Shown piece by piece: positions 22,223 to 29,839 of a stretch of DNA of 50,458 nucleotides (positions are counted from its first letter, which is position 1; every line of letters starts with the position of its first letter). A program made the translations under genes and the position numbers. The DNA is from Bacillota bacterium (GTDB lineage: Bacteria > Bacillota > Clostridia > Oscillospirales > Oscillospiraceae): positions 1-50,458 of the forward strand of contig JAETOJ010000019.1 in the NCBI GenBank assembly GCA_021768085.1. Reading direction: 5' to 3'. The notes below the pieces were generated by a model, which worked only from the letters and a program-made list of their open reading frames with translations, was not told the DNA's origin and searched no databases.

Positions 22223-24141
22223 GCCATGGACAGATCAATTTACTGGATGAAATCATAGTGGACAATTTCGCCGGCGGCGGCGGGGCCTCCACGGGGATCG
22301 AATTGGCCACGGGCCGCGTGGTGGACATAGCTATAAACCACGACCCGGACGCCATCCTAATGCACCGGACCAACCACCCACACACCATACACTATCAGGC
22401 AAGCGTGTGGGACGTGGACCCGGTGGAAGTGTGCGGAGGCCGCCCGGTGGGGCTGGCTTGGTTTTCCCCGGACTGCAAGCATTTCAGCAAAGCAAAGGGC
22501 GGAAAGCCCGTGGACAAGAACATAAGGGGCCTTGCCTGGATCGTCCTGCGGTGGGCCGGGACCGTCCGCCCCCGCGTGATCATCCTGGAGAACGTGGAGG
22601 AGTTCCAAACCTGGGGGCCTGTTCGGCGGGGCCATCCCGTCAAATCAAAGACCGGCCAGACATTCCGCCAATGGCTGGGCCAGCTGGAGGCCCTGGGCTA
22701 TGTGGTAGAGTGGCGGGAACTGGTGGCGGCAGACTATGGAGCGCCAACCACCAGAAAGCGGTTTTTCCTGATTGCCCGCAGCGACGGGCGGCCCATTGTG
22801 TGGCCGGAGCCGACCCACGCGCCGGCGGACAGCCCGGAGGTTAAGGCAGGAACCAAAAAGCCGTGGCGCAGCGCGGCGGAGATCATAGACTGGAACCTGC
22901 CAACCCCCTCCATTTTCGCAACCAAAGAGGAGATCCGGGAACGGTATGGCGTGGCGGCGGTCCGCCCGTTGGCCAGAAATACCATGCGGCGGGTGGCCAG
23001 GGGCGTGGACAAGTTCGTGATCCGGTCAGTCTCCCCGTTCCTGGTGATCGTCAACCATGCCGGGGAGTTCCGGGGGCAGGGATTGGAGGAACCGCTCCAG
23101 ACCATCACAGCAAAACACGGGTATGGTGTGGCCTCCCCTGTCATGGCGCCGCTGACCATGCACAACAACCAGAACGCCGTGGGCACAGCTATCACCGAGC
23201 CGGTAAACACGATAACGGGGACCGGAGCGGGAGGCCACCAAATGCTGATCACCCCCACCCTGGCGGCCATAGGCCAGACGGGTGGCGGGGACCGCTGCCG
23301 GAGTATGGAGGAGCCAACCCACACCCAGGTTTCCAAGGCGGAGGAGTGCGTGGTGTGCCCGGCCATGATCCAGTATCACACCGAGCAAACCGAGCGGGTC
23401 CGGGGCCAGGGCGTGACTGATCCCATAATGACCATTGACGCCTCCAACCGTTACGGACTGGCAGCGGCCACCCTGACAAAGTATTACAACGGAGATCACA
23501 ACCAGGACGCGGCGACCCCGTTGCATACGATAACCACGCGGGACCGGGAGGGTGTGACAGTGGCCAACCTGTCAAAGTTCTACGGCGGAGTGGTGGGCGC
23601 GGCGGTGTCTGACCCACTCCCTACTGTGACAGCGGTGGACCACAACGCACTCCAGACCGCCCACATGGTCAAGATGAAGGGCACCAACCTGGGAGGACAA
23701 GCCCAGGACCCACTCCAGACAATCACCGCCGGAGGCGGCCACCATGGCGTGGTGACAACACGGATCGTAAAAGCGGAGCCGGAGGCGAACCTGCAGAACT
23801 GGCCAAAAATCCGGGCAGCCCTGAATGAGTTCTGCGGCTATCACATGGAGGACACAAAGGTGATCCTGTTCTCCATCGGCGGGGCGTGGTATTTCATGGC
23901 GGACATTGGCCTGCGTATGCTGACGCCCCGCGAACTGTACCGGGCAAACGGTTTCCCGGACGACTACAAAATAGATCGGGACTACACCGGGAGGGAGTAC
24001 GGAAAAACCAAGCAGGTGGCCAGGTGCGGAAACGCGGTCCCGCCTCCCTTTGCCACGGCCCTGGTGCGGGCCAACCTGCCGGAGTGGTGCGGAGAGGAGA
24101 TCACCACCATGGAGCAGCTGGAAAAGGCGGTGGCGGTTTGA
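22219..24141 (+). CDS. Cytosine-5 DNA methyltransferase with internal seven-fold repeat
   Basis: A 640-residue protein from GTG 22219 (AAAGGAGG upstream, 4-base overlap with DUF4406). Motif I is DNFAGGGGASTGIELA, the catalytic loop is SPDCKHFSKAKGGKP (PDC instead of the usual PPCQ), motif VI is LENVEEFQTWGP, and motifs IX/X are LTPRELYRANGFPDDY and CGNAVPPPFATAL. Between them, residues ~285-515, seven segments share a core like EPLQTIT or DPLPTVT at 31-39 residue spacing, in the place where target recognition domains normally sit. It transfers methyl groups to C5 of cytosine in an unknown sequence. Confidence 0.92.
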   Translation: MSHGQINLLDEIIVDNFAGGGGASTGIELATGRVVDIAINHDPDAILMHRTNHPHTIHYQASVWDVDPVEVCGGRPVGLAWFSPDCKHFSKAKGGKPVDKNIRGLAWIVLRWAGTVRPRVIILENVEEFQTWGPVRRGHPVKSKTGQTFRQWLGQLEALGYVVEWRELVAADYGAPTTRKRFFLIARSDGRPIVWPEPTHAPADSPEVKAGTKKPWRSAAEIIDWNLPTPSIFATKEEIRERYGVAAVRPLARNTMRRVARGVDKFVIRSVSPFLVIVNHAGEFRGQGLEEPLQTITAKHGYGVASPVMAPLTMHNNQNAVGTAITEPVNTITGTGAGGHQMLITPTLAAIGQTGGGDRCRSMEEPTHTQVSKAEECVVCPAMIQYHTEQTERVRGQGVTDPIMTIDASNRYGLAAATLTKYYNGDHNQDAATPLHTITTRDREGVTVANLSKFYGGVVGAAVSDPLPTVTAVDHNALQTAHMVKMKGTNLGGQAQDPLQTITAGGGHHGVVTTRIVKAEPEANLQNWPKIRAALNEFCGYHMEDTKVILFSIGGAWYFMADIGLRMLTPRELYRANGFPDDYKIDRDYTGREYGKTKQVARCGNAVPPPFATALVRANLPEWCGEEITTMEQLEKAVAV

Positions 24142-25073
24142 AAATTGGCCTGATCGACGTGGACGGTCACCATTACCCAAACCTGGCGCTTATGAAAATA
24201 TCCGCGTGGCATAAGGCAAGAGGCGACACGGTGGAATGGTGGTGGTCAGATTTATTCCACTATGACGTGGTGTATATGTCCAAGGTTTTCAGCGATACAT
24301 ACGCGCCGGACCACCCGGAACCGCTGAACGCTGACCAGGTGATCAAAGGCGGGACGGGGTACGCCATCACCATGGAGAACGGCCTGGAAGTCTACCACCC
24401 GGAGCGGGACAAGCCCCTGCCACCGGAGATAGAGCATATATACCCGGACTATTCCATTTACCCGGAACTGACAGAGGGGACGGCCTACGGCTTTTTAACA
24501 CGGGGCTGTCCCCGTGGGTGCGGATTTTGCCATGTAGGCGGAAAAGAGGGCCGCGCCTCCAGAAAAGTGGCTGATCTTTCAGAGTTCTGAAGAGGCCAGA
24601 AAAACGTGGTGATCATGGATCCCAATATTCTGGCCTGCCCGGAGCGGTGGGACCTGCTGGAGCAGCTGGCGGCCTCCAGGGCCTATGTGGATTTTAACCA
24701 AGGGCTGGACATTCGCCTGATCGACCAGGACGTGGCGGACCTGCTGGGGAAAATGCGGATCGAGCGGTTACATTTTGCCTGGGACAATCCGGCGGAGGAC
24801 CTGCGGCCATACTTCAAGAGGTTTTCAGACTGGTACAGGCGCAAGGACCCCAGCAAAAAGGGCGTGTATGTTCTAACAAATTTCAACAGCACACAAGAGG
24901 AGGACCTGGCCCGCGTCTATGCCCTGCGTGGCCTGGGATATGCGCCCTATGTAATGATCTACAACAAAGAACAGGCGCCCCAGGAAGTCCGGCACCTGCA
25001 GAGGTGGTGCAACAATCGGATGATCTTCAAAGCACAGCCGGATTTTAGCAAGTACGATCCAAAAAGAGGATAA
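24138..25073 (+). pseudogene. Radical-SAM protein interrupted by an in-frame TGA
   Basis: TTG 24138 begins MKIGLIDVDGHHYPNLALMK. The radical-SAM iron-sulfur motif CPRGCGFC (C124, C128, C131) is intact. At codon 151 (24588-24590) a TGA replaces the codon in VADLSEF-stop-RGQKNVVIMDPN, where my recollection of the family has Trp; the frame then stays open to 25073 and keeps the expected HFAWDNPAEDLRPYF and GYAPYVMIYNKE segments. TGG to TGA is a single change. The second half could restart at GTG 24606. Phage members near methyltransferases have no proven reaction. Confidence 0.85.
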
Positions 25074-25086
25074 GGAGGACAACCAC

Positions 25087-25323
25087 ATGGAAAACGGAAC
25101 CGATAAAAGGGAGATCACCGCCAAAAAGCTGGCGGAGGGGCAAGTGGTAACACAGATAAGCGGAAACGGAAACGACGTGCTGGAAATGCTGGCCATGCTC
25201 CAGCGGAGTGTTGCCATAATTATGATGGAGGCGGGGACGCCGCCCGCCATGGTAGGGATCGCCCTATTGCACTCCATGGAAACGGGCCTGGACCTGGCCG
25301 TAAAGGATAGGAGCGGGAAATAA
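25087..25323 (+). CDS. Phage protein of unknown function
   Basis: A 78-residue protein with AAGGAGGAC before ATG. Starts MENGTDKREITAKKLAEGQ and is helical with a hydrophobic middle (LQRSVAIIMMEAGTPPAMVG) but no clear membrane span. It overlaps the next start (TAATG). Unknown function. Confidence 0.65.
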   Translation: MENGTDKREITAKKLAEGQVVTQISGNGNDVLEMLAMLQRSVAIIMMEAGTPPAMVGIALLHSMETGLDLAVKDRSGK

Positions 25324-25703
25324 TGGGGCTAATCAGCATAGGAGTGGGCACCTGTACCCTGGGAAGAAAACAGGTGGACCGGGACGGAAACGTGGTAAGC
25401 GAAACACCGGCAAAATTTGAGGTTGACCCGGCGGGCAGCTGTGTGGTCATTGTACCGCTGAACCCGGACACCATGGAGCCGGACGGCCCGGCGGAGGTTT
25501 TCGGGGACTGGCAGGCGGGTGACTACCTGGCCAGAGTGCTGGAACTGATCCACCCAAACCGCCAGATCAACGTGCCGGACCTGGCGGCCATGGTCCGGGC
25601 AACGGCGGAGGATGGGCTGGACCTTTGCGAATACTGCCAGGCCCCCTATATGTGCCGGGATTGCATTGTAAAAGAATGGAAAGAGGACCCCGGCGGCGAA
25701 TAG
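25323..25703 (+). CDS. Phage protein with C-terminal Cys knuckle
   Basis: A 126-residue protein; ATG 25323 overlaps the previous stop. N-terminal beta region, then a helical part, then CEYCQAPYMCRDC, a four-Cys zinc site near the C-terminus. No family is recognised. Confidence 0.65.
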   Translation: MGLISIGVGTCTLGRKQVDRDGNVVSETPAKFEVDPAGSCVVIVPLNPDTMEPDGPAEVFGDWQAGDYLARVLELIHPNRQINVPDLAAMVRATAEDGLDLCEYCQAPYMCRDCIVKEWKEDPGGE

Positions 25704-25748
25704 TGCCGCCGGGGTAGACCCTACCACGACAGAAAAGGCGGGGCGGAT

Positions 25749-26504
25749 ATGCAAAGAGTAAAAACACGGCTTTTTTCGGGGGCTGTGTGCGAACAAATTG
25801 TTTTCAACGTCCAGGACCGTGTGCGGGACATACGAAAAGCGGAACCACGGCCCAGGTTTAAGACCGAGGAGGAGCGGGCACAGCACCGGATCGGAATTTC
25901 CCGCCGGAACCACGCCCGCCTGTTCAACGCTAATTTTTGCCCTACCTCCCTATATAGCACCCTAACATTTAATAATGAATATGAGGTCCACACATTCCAG
26001 GAGGCCCGCCGCCTGCGGGACAACTTCACCCGCCGCCTAATGTACCATTTCCCCGGAGCCAAGATCCTGATCTATATGGGACGCGGCAAGGGCACCCACC
26101 GGATCCATTTCCACATGGTTTCCGAGGGCATACCGGAGGACATGATCACCAAACTGTGGGGCATGGGTGAGATCGTGCGGATCGAAAACCTGAAAGCCCA
26201 CAATTATTATAATGGTATAGACCACGGCCAGGACTACACCGGCCTGGCGAATTATCTTTTTGACCACTGGACACCGGAACAGGGCGGGCACCGCTGGAAA
26301 AAGGCCGGAAAGCTGGACAAGCCGGAGCGGGAACCCTCCACCCTGGTGAAACGGAACTATACAGAGAACAAGCCGCCGCGCCCGCCAAAGGGTTACATAT
26401 TCGTGGAGAGTAAGGCCACCAAATACGGATACCTATATTATAAGTATGTGCGGCAGCCGGAACCCGTAAAGAGGAACCGGCGGAAATCGGCGGGATCGGG
26501 CTGA
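25749..26504 (+). CDS. HUH-type replication-associated protein (G2P/ORF2-like)
   Basis: A 251-residue protein. It has a motif I-like strand (LYSTLTFNNEY, ~68-78), the HUH metal site His120-Phe-His122 in THRIHFHMVSEG, and a Tyr-bearing helix YTGLANYLFDHW (163-174) downstream. This order fits single-Tyr HUH nucleases such as rolling-circle Rep and microvirus/inovirus replication proteins. It would nick one DNA strand and stay bound to the 5' end. In a tailed phage it may start rolling-circle replication. The C-terminus is basic. Confidence 0.78.
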   Translation: MQRVKTRLFSGAVCEQIVFNVQDRVRDIRKAEPRPRFKTEEERAQHRIGISRRNHARLFNANFCPTSLYSTLTFNNEYEVHTFQEARRLRDNFTRRLMYHFPGAKILIYMGRGKGTHRIHFHMVSEGIPEDMITKLWGMGEIVRIENLKAHNYYNGIDHGQDYTGLANYLFDHWTPEQGGHRWKKAGKLDKPEREPSTLVKRNYTENKPPRPPKGYIFVESKATKYGYLYYKYVRQPEPVKRNRRKSAGSG

Positions 26505-26592
26505 ATGTAAGTTCAGCTTTTTATGGCCTTGTAAATGTGTAAAGTTTGGGGACGAACCAACCGCCCCAGGAAAACAGAAAGGAGATCACACG

Positions 26593-27336
26593 ATGAACAA
26601 GACAAAAATTGACTGGGCCACCATGTCATGGAACCCACTGACCGGGTGCCGCCATGGGTGCCCCTACTGCTACGCCAGGCGGACCGCCCACCGTTTCGAC
26701 AAGGGGACGGAGGATCCCGCCCCGCTGCCCGGTGGCCTCCACGTTCTGGAGAAGAAGATCAAAGCCACCCCCTACCCCTACGGTTTCGAGCCTACCCTGC
26801 ACCGCTACCGCCTGAACCAGCCGGAGCGCGTGGAGAAGCCGCAGACCGTTTTTGTGTGTTCCATGTCTGACCTGTTCGGGAAGTGGGTGCCAACTTCCTG
26901 GATCGACCAGGTGATCGACGCCTGCCTGCGGGCGCCGCAGCACCGTTACCTGTTTCTGACCAAGAACCCGGCCCGCTACCAGGAACTGGACCACCTGGCC
27001 CTCCTACCCCACGGGGAAAATTTCTGGTATGGGTCCACGGTGGCGAACAGGGACGCGGCGACCATATACACCATGCCGTGGGCGAACATCAACACGTTTT
27101 GGAGCATGGAGCCGCTGCTGGAGCCGGTCCCCATGGAGGACGCGGAGGGCCTGCCCCAGTGGGTGATCCTGGGGGCAGAAACCGGGAACCGCAAGGACAA
27201 GGTGATCCCACGCCGGGAGTGGGTGGGCCAGATCACGGCCTTTTGCGCGGAGAATGAGATCCCCGTGTTCTACAAGGGCAATCTGCGGGAGTATTTCCCG
27301 GACCTCCCCGCGTCCGTGTTCCCGTGGGAGGTGTGA
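26593..27336 (+). CDS. DUF5131 / phage Gp37-Gp68 family protein
   Basis: A 247-residue protein with AAAGGAGATC upstream. It opens IDWATMSWNPLTGCRHGCPY and carries a CxxxCxxC motif (C19, C23, C26), like radical-SAM enzymes. Further family marks are FVCSMSDLFGKWVPTSWI, YLFLTKNPARY and GAETGNRKDKVIP. Members occur widely in phages and sometimes near DNA-modification genes, but the reaction is not known. It is the second CxxxCxxC protein of this prophage. Confidence 0.9.
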   Translation: MNKTKIDWATMSWNPLTGCRHGCPYCYARRTAHRFDKGTEDPAPLPGGLHVLEKKIKATPYPYGFEPTLHRYRLNQPERVEKPQTVFVCSMSDLFGKWVPTSWIDQVIDACLRAPQHRYLFLTKNPARYQELDHLALLPHGENFWYGSTVANRDAATIYTMPWANINTFWSMEPLLEPVPMEDAEGLPQWVILGAETGNRKDKVIPRREWVGQITAFCAENEIPVFYKGNLREYFPDLPASVFPWEV

Positions 27337-27339
27337 GCG

Positions 27340-27741
27340 GTGAAAACGTACTTGAAAAATGTGGTTTTATGCCTGTGGATCCTGGGCGCGGTCCTGGTGG
27401 CGTGGGGCCTGCTGGAACTGGGCCAGGCGGTAGTCCGGGCGCAGCTGGGAATATCAGACGCAGGCATGGACCTGGCGGCCCTGGCCGTTGCGACCATCGG
27501 CGGAGCGGTAAAGACATACCGGGACTGGCGCAAGAAACGCCGGGAGGCCGGGATCATTTCCGTGCTGCTGGCCGACACCATCCAGAAACAGCGGGAAAAG
27601 CTGGAAAGCATTGACGCGGAGGAACCGAGCGCCGGGAGAGCGCGGCGGAGGGCTATGTGTAGCATTACCCTGATCGCCCTGGAGGAAAAGCGGGACCGGC
27701 TGATCAAGGGCAAAAAGGAATGGAGCAAAAATGGCCATTGA
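27340..27741 (+). CDS. Small membrane protein
   Basis: A 133-residue protein from GTG 27340. Residues ~7-30 (VVLCLWILGAVLVAWGLL) form a membrane helix, and a second weaker one may lie at ~45-57. The rest is a basic, helical cytoplasmic part with KKRREAGI and EEKRDRLIKGKKE. Unknown function; it overlaps the next gene by 11 bases. Confidence 0.66.
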   Translation: MKTYLKNVVLCLWILGAVLVAWGLLELGQAVVRAQLGISDAGMDLAALAVATIGGAVKTYRDWRKKRREAGIISVLLADTIQKQREKLESIDAEEPSAGRARRRAMCSITLIALEEKRDRLIKGKKEWSKNGH

Positions 27742-28228
27742 CGTGAAAGACCTGCCGCCAAAATATCAGGCCCAGGCGCTCCAGAAATACATGGCCCAGC
27801 AAAAACGGCGGGGGCCTCCCTCCTCCCCTGCCGCTGATGGGCCGCAAAAGGCCAGCAAATACCACAACAGCCCCACCGAGCGGGTCACGCCGTCCGGGGC
27901 CGTCCTCCACTTCGACAGCCAAAAGGAGGCACGGCGCTATGATCACCTGGCCGCGCTGGAACGGGCGGGGCAAATCCGGGACCTGCGCCTGCAGGTAGAT
28001 TTTACTTTGCAAGAGGCATACACGGACGCGGAGGGCCGCCGGGTGCGGGCCATCCGATACAGGGCGGATTTTACCTATGTGCTGAAAAAAGAAACCATAG
28101 GGGAATATACGTTCCTGGATCAGCTGGTGGTGGAGGACGTGAAAAGCCGGGCCACCAGGACCAAGGAATATTTGCTAAAGCGGAAAATGCTAAAGGACAA
28201 GCTGGGAATTGACATAACCGAGGTGTAA
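27731..28228 (+). CDS. DUF1064 family nuclease-like protein
   Basis: A 165-residue protein. Family marks: KASKYHNSPTERV, LHFDSQKEARRYDHL, QVDFTLQ, RYRADFTY and VVEDVKSRATRTKEYLLKRK. The E...D...ExK arrangement (EDVKS) is like a restriction-endonuclease or VRR-NUC fold. It may act as a Holliday-junction resolvase or end-processing nuclease before packaging; this has not been shown. It lies just before the late regulator. Confidence 0.85.
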   Translation: MAIDVKDLPPKYQAQALQKYMAQQKRRGPPSSPAADGPQKASKYHNSPTERVTPSGAVLHFDSQKEARRYDHLAALERAGQIRDLRLQVDFTLQEAYTDAEGRRVRAIRYRADFTYVLKKETIGEYTFLDQLVVEDVKSRATRTKEYLLKRKMLKDKLGIDITEV

Positions 28229-28230
28229 CC

Positions 28231-28752
28231 ATGGGCAGAAAGACAACGGGGGCAAAGCTGGAGCGGGAGGCGGTGAAACGCTACCTGCAGCAATACCACG
28301 CGGCCAAACAGAAAAAGCGGATTTTGGAGGAGCGCCGCCGCACACTATCCGCAGAACTGCGGGGACCATCCACCGCCCCGGCGTTCCGGGCCATGCCATC
28401 CGCCAAGCCGGTACACCCGGACGGGGCGGGCGCCCTTGTCTTTCAGATCGCGGACGTGGAGGAGCGGATCGAGGCCCAGCAGGCGGAAATGGCCAGGGCC
28501 GTCCAGAACGTCATGGACTTAATAGACCTGCTGCCCATAGGGTCCATGGAGCGGACCGTGGTGGAAATGCGGCATATAGACAGCCGGAAATGGGAGCGGA
28601 TCGCCAGTGAGGTCCACATGAGCCGGTCCCGCGTGATTGACTACTACAACGCCGCGCTGGACACCCTGGCCGCCAATGAGAAAAGCGTGGAGGTCATAGG
28701 GCCGGGAAAGGCGCAGGGAAAGGCCACCGCAAAGAAGAACAGCAAGGCGTAA
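28231..28752 (+). CDS. Sigma region 4-like phage late regulator (ArpU/RinA type)
   Basis: A 173-residue protein. Residues ~104-150 read IGSMERTVVEMRHIDSRKWE and then IASEVHMSRSRVIDYYN, a sigma-70 region-4-like helix-turn-helix. The N-terminal part is a charged coiled coil. ArpU/RinA/DUF1492-type proteins with this layout switch on phage late genes. The position directly before a repeat-containing promoter and the terminase genes supports that role. Confidence 0.75.
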   Translation: MGRKTTGAKLEREAVKRYLQQYHAAKQKKRILEERRRTLSAELRGPSTAPAFRAMPSAKPVHPDGAGALVFQIADVEERIEAQQAEMARAVQNVMDLIDLLPIGSMERTVVEMRHIDSRKWERIASEVHMSRSRVIDYYNAALDTLAANEKSVEVIGPGKAQGKATAKKNSKA

Positions 28753-28756
28753 AAGT

Positions 28757-28790
28757 TCGGACGTTATCGGACGTTTTGGTGTGCTATATT
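28757..28790 (+). promoter_or_regulatory. Probable phage late promoter with tandem activator repeats
   Basis: TCGGACGTT occurs at 28757-28765 and again at 28767-28775, a spacing of exactly 10 bp (one helical turn). Nine bases later comes TATATT (28785-28790) as a -10 box. No -35 match is present; the repeats cover that position. This is what an activator-dependent promoter should look like, and the candidate activator is encoded immediately upstream. Confidence 0.72.
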
Positions 28791-28796
28791 GATAGC

Positions 28797-29227
28797 ATGA
28801 AAAGCCGCAAGGAATACAGGGGCCGCCAGGGGACAGAAACCTGGTGGCCCCGCTGCTTTTCACTCCATGGGTGCGGAGGGTGCGCGGCGGGGGCTTTATC
28901 CTTTCACCCCGCCGCCATCCATGGGTATGGTGGGAGGCAGGGCCGCAGGCCAGCAGGCCCGCGAGATCGGCGGCCACCACCCTGCGCGGGTCCTCCCTGG
29001 AGGCAAAACCAACGCGGGGCAATGAAAGCCCGGTATTTTTGCCCACAAAACCAAAAAATTTTGGGCCTGTTACGTTACGCAAAGCAAAAACACCCGGAAA
29101 ATTTATCCCCCCCTTTAGGGGGGATAACCGAGCGGGCCGGAGCGGGTCAAAATGCGAAACGGGCGCGGGAGGAAAAAACGAAACCGGCGGGCCTCCACCG
29201 CCGGGGCGGGAAAGGGGGCCGCCTGAC
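28797..29227 (+). other. Non-coding structured leader, candidate cos region
   Basis: No frame here has a credible protein. Inverted repeats are present at 28819-28851 (GGGGCCGCCAGG / CCTGGTGGCCCC, one G-T pair), 29051-29064 region (CCAAAAAATTTTGG) and 29104-29126 (TATCCCCCC / GGGGGGATA, loop CTTTA). In lambda-type phages the cos packaging site lies just ahead of the small terminase gene, and the terminase here is of the GpA type. The segment would also be the 5' leader of the late transcript. Confidence 0.55.
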
Positions 29228-29839
29228 GTGGCGGAGCAAAAGAAAACAGCCGCGAAAAAGACGGCACCAAAAAAGCCAAAGGCGGAAAAGCCGGAGGTCC
29301 TGACCGGGACCGTGCCGGAGTGGGCAAGCACAACGGTGATCGCCCAGCTGCTGGGGTTTAAGGGCGCCCGCAGGGTCCAACAGCTGACCCAGGACGGGGT
29401 GCTGGAAACGGAGATCCCGCCCGGCGGCGGGGTGCGGAAATACCGGACCTGCGCCACCGTTCAGCGGTATATTGCCCACATCGAGCAAAAGGCCCAGGAA
29501 ACCGGGGAGAAAAGCCGCACGGCAGAATTGGCCCTGAAAAAGCTGGAGGCAGAGGTGAGGCTGAAAGAGAGCCAAGGACAGCTTGCCAGCATAAAGGCGG
29601 ACATAGCCGAGGGGCGATACATCGAAACGGCGGCGGCCACCGAGCAGCTGGCGGAATTTATGGACACGTTCAAAAATTTTGCCATGAATATCCCCAGCCG
29701 GGTGGCGGGAACCGTGGCCAGCTACACGGACGCCGCCACCGCCCGCGCCATCGAGCGGGCCACCCGCAAGGAATTGGAGGATATGCTGGCCCTGTTCGTG
29801 GACGCCGCCGTGGTGGAGCCGGAGGAGGCAAAACGGTGA
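29228..29839 (+). CDS. Terminase small subunit, Nu1-like
   Basis: A 203-residue protein from GTG 29228 with GAAAGGGGG upstream. A Lys/Ala-rich N-terminal tail is followed by a winged-helix domain (about 30-85: VIAQLLGFKGARRVQQLTQD, then GVRKYRTCATVQRYIAH) like Nu1 of lambda. The remainder is a helical oligomerisation region. It recognises the phage packaging site and hands the DNA to the large subunit, whose gene overlaps by 4 bases. Confidence 0.85.
   Translation: MAEQKKTAAKKTAPKKPKAEKPEVLTGTVPEWASTTVIAQLLGFKGARRVQQLTQDGVLETEIPPGGGVRKYRTCATVQRYIAHIEQKAQETGEKSRTAELALKKLEAEVRLKESQGQLASIKADIAEGRYIETAAATEQLAEFMDTFKNFAMNIPSRVAGTVASYTDAATARAIERATRKELEDMLALFVDAAVVEPEEAKR

Noticed and set aside
24588..24590. 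TGA as Trp (alternative code) or selenocysteine
   Set aside because: Many phage genes here end in TGA, sometimes overlapping the next start, and the family residue is remembered as Trp; no convincing stem-loop for Sec insertion follows.
28776..29303. Open frame of 175 codons in the leader before terminase
   Set aside because: Composition is Arg/Gly/Pro-rich without any folded pattern, it runs through several hairpins and its first ATG lies at the predicted transcript start.
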